A stretch of 5,210 bases of DNA from the NCBI GenBank assembly GCA_013139625.1, contig WTAK01000061.1, forward strand, positions 1-5,210, given 5' to 3'. The position numbers and the translations under genes are program-made. This document shows positions 1 to 5,210 of the stretch, piece after piece (position 1 is the stretch's first letter; every line of letters starts with the position of its first letter). The notes beneath the pieces are model-generated. The model saw only the letters and a list, made by a program, of their open reading frames with translations. It ran no database searches and was not told where the DNA came from. Source of the stretch: Candidatus Delongbacteria bacterium (lineage in GTDB: Bacteria; UBA4055).

Positions 1-1286
1 GTCTCTGAGAAAAGAACATTTTCCTGCTTAATATAACCAATTATATCACCAAGTGAATCATTTTCTATTTCATCGACAGGGATACCGTTTATCGTTACCT
101 GCCCGGATAAAGGTATCAGATTACCTGCAATTATTTCAAGTAAAGTGGATTTGCCACTTCCCAATGCTCCTACGATAGCAAGACTTTCACCTTTCAGCAG
201 ATTAAATGAAACATTATTTAAAACATTCTTTGCACTATCATCAAATTTAAAATCAACATTCACTACTGAAATAGCATTAAAATCATCCACTTTTTCAGTT
301 CTATTCTTTGAAATATCATGATCATCACCGGTCTCTGTCTCAACAAGTCTGTCAACATAGCGGAAAACCTGTTTTGAAGAAGCGTAGAACCAACTTATCG
401 TCCAGATAGGACCAACCAATTGCTGAAGATAAATTATGAATAACAATAAAGTTCCTAGAGTTATTCCCTCTCTGACAACATACACACTACCGATGAACAT
501 CACTATGATTATACCTGCGTTGTTTACCAGCATTGAGAAAAATTGAATGACCTGATTTATCTTAAGAAATTCTTTTTCTCTTAAGACTCTTTCATCTAGG
601 ACTTCATTATATTTTCTTATCTGATCATCTTCACTTAAAGTTGTTTTGATGACTCTTATTCCTGAAAAACATGCCTCAAGTACATTGTTGCAGTCAGAGA
701 TCGACTTTTGTTTTGCGATCGTATATTTTACCATCTTATCTTCGGTTTTTGCCAGTATTAGAACAAGAAATGGTAAAGGGATGAAAGTATACAAGGTCAA
801 TGGAACAGAGTAGTAGAACATCACACCAAGAGTAAATCCAAGAACCAGAATAGCTTCAATAGGTCTAAGAACTCCCGAGCAAGAATACCAAGATATTCTA
901 TCCCAAGCGCCATCTATATCATCTGTCAGGCGGGTTAAAAGGTCTCCGGTTCGGAACTTCTTAAAAAAATGTTCATTCTTTTTTGTAAATGATACAAAAT
1001 ATTTATTCCTTATCATCACAGTGAATAAAAGATTTAAAAATGCTCTGAAATTAGGCAGAGACATGGCAAGTAATTCATGTAAAAATGCAGCCAAAAGATA
1101 CCATAAAATAACTTCATGCATCTGATCGACCTGATAATCTCCTCCAAGTTCATCAACAATATATTTCAAGAATAAAGGAAATGCAGTCTTTGCAACGATC
1201 GTGATCATTGTTATGAAAAGAACTAGAAGAAGCTTTTTCTTTGCTTCCTTCCAAAACTGCCAAAACCATTTAAAATATAGTATCAT
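1..1286 (-). CDS. ABC exporter half-transporter (permease fused to ATPase), second of a tandem pair; C-terminus cut by window edge
   Basis: I translated this frame by hand: 428 codons are open from ATG at 1286 to the left edge. The N-terminal half is a six-helix type IV (ABC exporter) membrane domain in the inner membrane. A cytoplasmic coupling segment, FRTGDLLTRLTDD, lies near residues 111-123 and is typical of MdlA/TM287-like subunits. The nucleotide-binding domain begins near residue 340. Its Walker A, GALGSGKST, is at about 373-381, and the Q-loop Gln (YIKQENVLFS) is at about 421. The signature motif, Walker B and H-loop, roughly 150 residues, fall outside the window. The start is supported by AAGGAG four bases upstream. 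The preceding gene on the same strand is another half-transporter 62 bp away, so the two probably form one heterodimer exporting a drug, lipid or peptide; the substrate cannot be read from sequence. Without Walker B I cannot say whether this is the degenerate ATPase partner. Confidence 0.93.
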   Translation of the reverse strand, partial: MILYFKWFWQFWKEAKKKLLLVLFITMITIVAKTAFPLFLKYIVDELGGDYQVDQMHEVILWYLLAAFLHELLAMSLPNFRAFLNLLFTVMIRNKYFVSFTKKNEHFFKKFRTGDLLTRLTDDIDGAWDRISWYSCSGVLRPIEAILVLGFTLGVMFYYSVPLTLYTFIPLPFLVLILAKTEDKMVKYTIAKQKSISDCNNVLEACFSGIRVIKTTLSEDDQIRKYNEVLDERVLREKEFLKINQVIQFFSMLVNNAGIIIVMFIGSVYVVREGITLGTLLLFIIYLQQLVGPIWTISWFYASSKQVFRYVDRLVETETGDDHDISKNRTEKVDDFNAISVVNVDFKFDDSAKNVLNNVSFNLLKGESLAIVGALGSGKSTLLEIIAGNLIPLSGQVTINGIPVDEIENDSLGDIIGYIKQENVLFSE

Positions 1287-1290
1287 TTTA

Positions 1291-1296
1291 CTCCTT
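1291..1296 (-). promoter_or_regulatory. Ribosome binding site of the second ABC gene
   Basis: AAGGAG on the minus strand, four bases before the ATG at 1286. It is a near-consensus Shine-Dalgarno with slightly short spacing, and it decides the start. It lies just downstream of the hairpin at 1303-1332, so folding of that hairpin could influence its accessibility. Confidence 0.75.
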
Positions 1297-1302
1297 TATT
1301 CG

Positions 1303-1332
1303 ATTGTTTCACCGATTTATCGGTAAAACGAT
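1303..1332 (-). other. Imperfect intercistronic hairpin
   Basis: Inverted repeat with arms 1303-1315 and 1320-1332 around a TTTA loop. Of 13 positions, 11 pair as Watson-Crick; in the minus-strand RNA one more is a G-U wobble and one is an A-C mismatch. No T-run follows on the minus strand; instead AATAAAGGAG leads into the next start codon. It is therefore not a standard intrinsic terminator and could affect RNA stability or translation of the second ABC gene. Confidence 0.5.
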
Positions 1333-1358
1333 AGAATAAGTAGAATACTTATTCTATC
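1330..1358 (-). other. Perfect 13-bp hairpin over the stop codon of the first ABC gene
   Basis: GATAGAATAAGTA (1330-1342) and its exact reverse complement (1346-1358) flank a three-base GAA loop. The repeat contains the TAA stop at 1349-1351 and the last codons of the upstream ABC gene. On the minus strand it is followed by CGTTTTACC, only four Ts, so it is at best a weak terminator. Its end shares 1330-1332 with the neighbouring hairpin, so the two full stems compete for three bases. An mRNA-stabilising or differential-expression element between two subunit genes is a plausible role (inference). Confidence 0.6.
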
Positions 1359-3118
1359 CCTGTTTGTGTCCAATAAAGATTGGCATACAAATTTTTCATT
1401 TTCATCAATTCGTGATGCGTTCCCTGTTCAATCAGTTCTCCGTGATCAAGTACAATTATCTTATCTGCATGTTCTATGGTTGAAAGTCTGTGAGCTATGA
1501 TTATCGAAGTTCTTCCTTTGAGAAGTTTACTCATACTGCGTTGAATTTCAGCCTCTGTATAAGGATCAATTGAGCTGGTTGCCTCATCCATTACAAGTAT
1601 CTCTGGATCGAACGTTAATGCTCTGGAGAAAGAAAGTAATTGCCTCTCTCCAAATGAAAGATTTGCTCCATCCTCAGAAAGCTCCATGTCAAACCCTTTC
1701 GGAAAACCTTTGAGATAATTGTAGATTCCCATTTTTTTCGTAGCTTCTATAACTTTATCTTCCGAAATATCTTTTCTAAGTACTCTTAGATTATCCATGA
1801 TGTTGCCCGGAAAAAGGAATATATCTTGAAGTACCAAGCTCATTTTAGACCTAAGTGAACTCTGCTTTATATCTTTCAGATCGATAGCATCGATGGTAAT
1901 GCTTCCTTCATCGGGATCATAGAATCTTGACAGCAGAGAAATTATCGTAGTCTTTCCTGAACCGGTTGCACCAACAATAGCTACAGTTGAACCTTTTTCA
2001 ATGCTGATACTCAAATTTTTCAATACCGGTTTATCAGGTTCGTATTGGAATGATACGTTCTTGAATTCAATTTTATCATTGAATTCCAGGTTGGTTACCG
2101 GATCATCACTGTCTTTTACCTCGGGTTCAGTATCAAGAATTTCAAATATCCTATCAGCAGCACCAAATGCCCGTTGTAATTCTCTTATCTGCTCAGAGAT
2201 CATTATCAGAGGTTGAATTGCCAAATGTATATACTGAATGAACATCCAAACGGTACCAATTGTGATCAAGTCGGCTTTTATCCAATCAACACTGTAGTAA
2301 AGGATCAAAGCTATCACGATCTGAGGACACAGCATCATTACGAATCAAATACTCTGCTCAAGTATGTATATTTTAAATTCATACCACCTTTTTTCTTCAT
2401 TCATGATATTGAATTTATTGATAGACCAATCAAGATTATTCAGATTTCTAAGTAACGGGATAGCCTTTATATGTTCGCTGAGAAAGTTAACTATCGTTGC
2501 ATAAAGCTCCCTTTCCTTTCTGAACATTGGGCGCATTTTACTAAAGATCAGATACGTTCCAAGAAGATAGACAGGGCTTATTGCAAGCACAAACATGGTC
2601 AACTTAACATTGGTAAAAAGCATTATGGATACGGCTATTATAATATTTAGAGATCCATTCAACAAGGAAAGACCTATTGATGAAAACAGCATGAAAAGTT
2701 TTTGAGAGTCAGATTCTTTCCTACTGATCAGGCGACCACTTCCAAGCTTGTCAAAGAAAGATATTGATAAGGTCATTATGTGTTTTAGCATCACATTTTT
2801 GATCTTATTGACGATATCGATTCCCATGAAGCCGACAATTATCATTTCAAAATACTGAATGATGCCGAATAATATCAACAGTACCAGATAGAAACTGGCA
2901 TATTTAAAAACTAAATTTAGGTCTTTTGAAGGAATCGCATTATCCACCATTTCTCTGAATACTAATGGTAAAGCAGCATTCAATACAGTGGTCAACAATA
3001 CTGCTAAGACAGCCAATATTATAGCTTTCTCGTGCCCTTTAAAGAATACGAGTATTCTCTTGAAAGTAGAGCTAGATATTTTAGATTTTGTATTTTCTTC
3101 CGGGTCTTCACGTTTCAT
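1349..3118 (-). pseudogene. ABC exporter half-transporter, first of the pair, interrupted by an in-frame TGA
   Basis: Two open segments in the same frame, 257 codons (3118-2345 with stop) and 329 codons (2338-1349 with stop), together make about 589 residues, the normal length of an ABC half-exporter. The first segment holds transmembrane helices near residues 32-54, 70-97, 146-168 and 172-192, with a coupling segment FFDKLGSGRLISR at 121-133. The second holds TM5-6 and a complete ATPase. Counted from its Met at 2338, this has Walker A GATGSGKTT at 123-131, Q-loop Gln 171, signature LSFGE at 227-231, Walker B ILVMDE at 247-252 with the catalytic Glu, and H-loop His 283. The intact Glu with a non-canonical signature resembles the MdlB/TM288/LmrD subunit of heterodimeric exporters. 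Upstream of the ATG only a weak AGGA, very close, is seen. Without readthrough the membrane domain is cut in TM5. This could be a real nonsense mutation, a readthrough gene or a base-call error. Confidence 0.85.
2345..2347 (-). other. In-frame TGA splitting the ABC gene
   Basis: Minus-strand reading is ...GAG CAG AGT ATT TGA TTC GTA ATG ATG CTG. The frame is kept: 3118 to 2338 is 780 bases, a multiple of three, and homology-like features continue on both sides, so a single substitution explains it. TTA (Leu), TGG (Trp) or CGA/AGA (Arg) are one change away; Leu or Trp would fit the hydrophobic TM5 surroundings. Two adjacent ATG codons start 6 bases after the stop, which would permit reinitiation, but no good Shine-Dalgarno precedes them. 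Confidence 0.9.
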
Positions 3119-3194
3119 AGTCCTAAAGGTATAAAATAAAAATGCTATTTACGATATTTTTTTTTAAAATGTTTGGGATAAAAAATACAAGATA

Positions 3195-3935
3195 TTAAAA
3201 TAATTTGTTATGACTATCAGCTAATTCGAGTTCAGGCATTTCTTCCCATATCTTACCATCAAGTAATCTACCATTTTTCTTTTTATTGAAACCACCCCAC
3301 TGCTTAAAAAAGAACGCAGTGTCACTTTCCAAGCATTTTTCCTTGATCTCTTCGACCCATATTTTCTTTACAGGTCTGGAATTCTTACCACTTTCTCCAC
3401 CTGCAATGACCCAGTGTATACCTTCAATATTCATACTTTTTAATGATCCGAGCAAAGGTTCGCATGATAGAAATTTAATTTTGGCTTTTGTGTGTCGTAG
3501 TTTGTCTATTCTGTTTATAACTTTTTTATTTTCAACTGTAACACCCATCCAGATATTATCAGCCCATTCTAAAATCCCCTTCTTTTCCAATTCTTCAAGG
3601 CGTTCAGCTCTTTTAGTTAGAACTTGAAATATATGGTGAGGATTTTCTTTCATTACTTTGAAAACTTCTAAAATAAAATTTACAGGTACTTTATCGTGGA
3701 AAAGATCACCCATAGAATTAACAAATACTATTCTGGATTTTTTCCATTTGTATGGGTCGTTAAGTGTATCAGGATGTAATCTGACTTCAAAACCGTCTTT
3801 ATATTTTTCAACTCCCATTCCTTGTAAGCGGAATGCAAAAGCTTCTGCATAGCAGTTTTTGCATCCGTCTGATACTTTTGTGCATCCTGTTACAGGATTC
3901 CAAGTTGTTTCTGTCCATTCTATTTTAGATTTCAT
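3195..3935 (-). CDS. DUF5131 / phage Gp37-Gp68 family three-cysteine protein
   Basis: A 246-residue protein recognised by hallmark segments of the Gp37/Gp68 (DUF5131) family: KIEWTETTWNPVTGC at 4-18, the cluster C18-x6-C25-x2-C28 followed by YAEAFA, VNSMGDLFH at 72-80, FQVLTKR at 103-109, FLSCEPLLG at 155-163, GGESG at 179-183 and FFFKQWGG at 208-215. The three-Cys cluster suggests an Fe-S cluster and a radical-SAM-like activity. That is an inference from spacing; the substrate is unknown. I chose the ATG at 3935 over a GTG at 3950. The family normally begins a few residues before KIEWT, GGGAAG lies suitably upstream, and this ATG sits two bases after the tcmP stop. It is the second gene of a two-gene unit with tcmP. 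It ends in TAA, 76 bp before the ABC pair, with no obvious terminator hairpin between. Confidence 0.9.
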   Translation of the reverse strand: MKSKIEWTETTWNPVTGCTKVSDGCKNCYAEAFAFRLQGMGVEKYKDGFEVRLHPDTLNDPYKWKKSRIVFVNSMGDLFHDKVPVNFILEVFKVMKENPHHIFQVLTKRAERLEELEKKGILEWADNIWMGVTVENKKVINRIDKLRHTKAKIKFLSCEPLLGSLKSMNIEGIHWVIAGGESGKNSRPVKKIWVEEIKEKCLESDTAFFFKQWGGFNKKKNGRLLDGKIWEEMPELELADSHNKLF

Positions 3936-3937
3936 TT

Positions 3938-5038
3938 TTAATCTTCCCACTTAAAATATATTTCTTTAGTAATTTTTTCAGCAATATTCCATTGCTTCTT
4001 ACTTATAACTTCTTTTCCATCAGAATCATATACTTTTATCTTTGATTTGTCAAATAGTTCTACCATAATTTTATACACATACTTTGGAGTATAGCCTTCT
4101 CTTATAGTATACTCAATTATTTCACCATTTGACATGTTTTTTTGATTTTCTAATAATTTAATAATTCGTTGAGTAAATAAATCAAATTTTGTCGATTCTT
4201 CAACACCAAAAAGCGATTTTTGATTTTGGGCTTTAATTTTAACTGTGCTACCATCGTCAGTCATCTTTATAGCTATCTTATTCATTAGCAATATACCTGC
4301 TTGGTGCTTTGTCAAAAGAAATAATGAATTCTTTTTACCTCCATCATCTAATAATACTGGTCTTACATAATCAAGTTCTAAATCTGCTAATATTTTTTGT
4401 TTTACCGATTCCATAAAATCATCAATCCCACTATAATCTGTTACACCTTTAGTTGTAAATTTTTCAACAAATATTCTTGTTTTATGATACTCAGGCATTG
4501 TAGTGTCACTTGCAAATCTGTAGCTATGAAATATAGGTATAAATAGCAATACTTCAGTGTGTTGTAAATTCATTATTTCCTTAAGATTTTCCATTTTTAT
4601 ATTTGAGTATGTGTATGGGTCTAAGAAAAAGAATTTAGGTAGTCTATTATCTTTGAGTTCCTCTAATAATTCCGGTAGTAAACTATCAAATTTACAATTT
4701 GTTATTTGTTCAATATTTATGTTATCGTTTATTTCAACATTTGAAATCTCATTATTTAAATTTTCAATATTTGCATTATCTTGATCATTGAAGACAATAT
4801 TGATTTTAGCTTTTTTTAGATGAGGTGAAGTTAGTATATAGTTACTTCTATCAATCAAAACTAATGGACTTCCATCTTCTTCTCCATTTTTACCTGCACC
4901 ACAGAACAAGTCTGCAATTATACATTCTTCAAACGTCGTCAATAACTTTGGTAAATATCCTTGAATGTATTCTTTAAATATCTTTATCTTAGCCGCTGTG
5001 AGACCAGTTTGCTTATCAAAAAAACTATCGGTTACCAT
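3938..5038 (-). CDS. tcmP: Three-Cys-motif partner protein TcmP-like
   Basis: A 366-residue soluble protein. The N-terminal part has IADLFCGAG (41-49) followed by DGSPL (55-59), the characteristic TcmP segment. FND lies at 83-85 after a beta-strand-like run, and FFFLDPYTY at 136-144. Their order matches motifs I, II and IV of a SAM-dependent Rossmann methyltransferase, which suggests but does not prove SAM binding. Residues about 285-345 (FDLFTQRIIKLLENQ, then NGEIIEYTIREGYT and KIKVYD) look like a winged helix, so nucleic-acid binding is possible. The family is defined by co-occurrence with three-Cys proteins, exactly as here: the DUF5131 gene begins two bases after this TAA. AGAGGA at eight bases supports the ATG start. 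The gene is strongly AT-rich in places (11 G/C of 60 at 4681-4740), unlike the ABC genes (25 of 60 at 1921-1980), which hints at transfer. Joint function with its partner is unknown to me; modification or phage-related roles are guesses. Confidence 0.87.
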   Translation of the reverse strand: MVTDSFFDKQTGLTAAKIKIFKEYIQGYLPKLLTTFEECIIADLFCGAGKNGEEDGSPLVLIDRSNYILTSPHLKKAKINIVFNDQDNANIENLNNEISNVEINDNINIEQITNCKFDSLLPELLEELKDNRLPKFFFLDPYTYSNIKMENLKEIMNLQHTEVLLFIPIFHSYRFASDTTMPEYHKTRIFVEKFTTKGVTDYSGIDDFMESVKQKILADLELDYVRPVLLDDGGKKNSLFLLTKHQAGILLMNKIAIKMTDDGSTVKIKAQNQKSLFGVEESTKFDLFTQRIIKLLENQKNMSNGEIIEYTIREGYTPKYVYKIMVELFDKSKIKVYDSDGKEVISKKQWNIAEKITKEIYFKWED

Positions 5039-5046
5039 TTTTACTT

Positions 5047-5052
5047 TCCTCT
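5047..5052 (-). promoter_or_regulatory. Ribosome binding site of tcmP
   Basis: AGAGGA on the minus strand, eight bases before the ATG at 5038. Good match and spacing; it fixes the tcmP start and shows that this organism, or the source of the cassette, uses Shine-Dalgarno initiation. Confidence 0.75.
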
Positions 5053-5062
5053 TTTTTTAGTT

Positions 5063-5094
5063 TATATATCAAATATAACACATCAAAGTGTCAA
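5063..5094 (-). promoter_or_regulatory. Putative tcmP promoter beside the IS end
   Basis: A perfect TTGACA (5094-5089) is followed by an AT-rich stretch. The -10 is ambiguous: TGATAT at 17 bases, GATATA at 18 or TATATA at 20 are each only partial matches. Alternatively, TATATTTG (5077-5070) matches the Bacteroidota -7 pattern TAnnTTTG, but the TTTG at 5095-5092 is then only 14 bases away, shorter than usual. The -35 hexamer begins two bases from the end of the insertion sequence, so the element may have disrupted, replaced or created this promoter. Confidence 0.5.
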
Positions 5095-5096
5095 AT

Positions 5097-5122
5097 TGAA
5101 GTGCACCCCTAAAAGTGGACAC
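5097..5122 (+). repeat. Terminal inverted repeat of the IS3-family element
   Basis: TGAAGTGCACCCCTAAAAG followed by TGGACAC. The outer TG and the TGCACCCC core are typical of IS3-family ends. Only one copy is in the window, so the inner boundary is approximate. Confidence 0.7.
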
Positions 5123-5126
5123 GGAC

Positions 5127-5158
5127 AGGCGATATAGATTATTCTACATCGCCTTTTT
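5127..5158 (+). terminator. Hairpin plus T-run at the end of the transposase gene, acting on plus-strand transcripts
   Basis: AGGCGATATAGA (5127-5138) pairs with TCTACATCGCCT (5143-5154) around a TTAT loop: 12 positions with one mismatch, followed by a run of five Ts (5154-5158). This has the form of an intrinsic terminator on the plus strand. It would stop transcription entering the element antisense to the transposase. On the minus strand the same stem has no T-run after it, so it should not end transposase transcripts efficiently. It overlaps the transposase stop codon. Confidence 0.6.
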
Positions 5159-5210
5159 ATATTCTATTGGTGATAAATAGTTCAACCTTTTCTGTATCCT
5201 TTCGTTATTA
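5144..5210 (-). CDS. IS3-family transposase (OrfB, rve integrase domain), C-terminal 21 residues
   Basis: Only the last 21 codons and the TAG stop (5146-5144) are present. They read NNERIQKRLNYLSPIEYKKA then Met, the standard C-terminal tail of IS3-family DDE transposases (the YNN.R.H..L...SP.EY pattern). The catalytic residues lie beyond the right edge, so intactness cannot be judged. The stop is followed by 47 bases of non-coding terminal sequence, the normal arrangement. Confidence 0.87.
   Translation of the reverse strand, partial: NNERIQKRLNYLSPIEYKKAM

Larger units (their letters stand above)
5097..5210 (-). mobile_element. IS3-family insertion sequence, transposase-3' end only
   Basis: The element enters from the right edge and ends at 5097. 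Support comes from the C-terminus of an IS3-type transposase (5144-5210) plus a terminal sequence starting TGAAGTGCACCCCTAAAAG on the plus strand, which closely resembles the TGAA.TGCACCCC.AAAAGT.GGACA ends of many IS3-family elements, with the usual TG...CA terminal dinucleotide. The other end and any 3-4 bp target duplication lie outside the window. Transposase and the flanking tcmP gene point the same way, and no minus-strand terminator separates them, so read-out transcription is possible. Confidence 0.85.

Noticed and set aside
2318..2347. Possible selenocysteine insertion: a small bulged hairpin (GATGCTG / CAGATC, loop TGTCCT) starts 8 bases after the TGA.
   Set aside because: The stem is only six pairs with a bulge, selenocysteine has no known role in ABC exporter TM5, and such short stems are common by chance.
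2001..2455. Plus-strand open frames opposite the first ABC gene.
   Set aside because: They lie antisense to clear ABC motifs, lack recognisable protein features and are shadows of the minus-strand gene.
3157..3165. Run of nine Ts in the gap between the DUF5131 gene and the ABC gene as a terminator.
   Set aside because: The Ts are on the plus strand, opposite to all genes here, and I find no stem before them; on the coding strand it is only an A-tract.
3119..3194. Promoter for the ABC pair in the 76-bp gap.
   Set aside because: AT-rich with a TTGTAT at about 3190-3185, but no acceptable -10 at normal spacing; not strong enough to annotate.
3936..3950. GTG start at 3950 for the DUF5131 gene, overlapping the tcmP end.
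   Set aside because: The ATG at 3935 matches the usual family N-terminus, has a better placed GGGAAG, and avoids adding five non-family residues.
3286..4784. Plus-strand open frames opposite the DUF5131 and tcmP genes.
   Set aside because: They are antisense to well-supported family members, short, low in complexity and without convincing ribosome sites.
1..5210. Genome-wide recoding of TGA (as Trp or Gly).
   Set aside because: Only one in-frame TGA appears across roughly 1,600 codons, while Trp is regularly encoded by TGG; a recoded genome would show many.

Overview
The window is an AT-rich bacterial stretch in which every gene I can support lies on the minus strand. Read in the direction of transcription (high to low coordinates), it holds: the 3' end of an IS3-family insertion sequence (5210 down to 5097); a two-gene cassette of a TcmP-like 'three-Cys-motif partner' protein (5038-3938) and a DUF5131 / phage Gp37-Gp68 three-cysteine protein (3935-3195); and a tandem pair of ABC exporter half-transporters (3118-1349, and 1286 running off the left edge). 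I cannot assign the organism. Low GC, clear Shine-Dalgarno sites on most genes and an MdlA/MdlB-like (TM287/288-like) exporter pair fit many bacteria, and one promoter-like string resembles the Bacteroidota TAnnTTTG element.

The TcmP/DUF5131 cassette is the most interesting part. The two genes are 2 bp apart and must be co-expressed. The second protein carries a C-x6-C-x2-C cluster of iron-sulfur / radical-SAM type. The first has the layout of a SAM-binding Rossmann fold (DLFCGAG, FND, LDPY) followed by a winged-helix-like C-terminus. The families are known to occur together, but to my knowledge their joint reaction is not established. An IS3-type element ends 58 bp upstream of tcmP, and tcmP is more AT-rich than the ABC genes in the stretches I counted. 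Both points suggest an accessory, transferred module.

The ABC pair looks like a heterodimeric multidrug or lipid exporter. The first half-transporter is broken in frame by a single TGA at 2345-2347. All domains on both sides are intact and in the same frame, so this is a recent nonsense mutation, a readthrough site or a sequencing error. The second half-transporter is open for 428 codons to the window edge, where its ATPase domain is cut just after the Q-loop. Two overlapping hairpins fill the gap between the two ABC genes. No gap without a gene exceeds about 110 bp, and I see no tRNA, rRNA or CRISPR.
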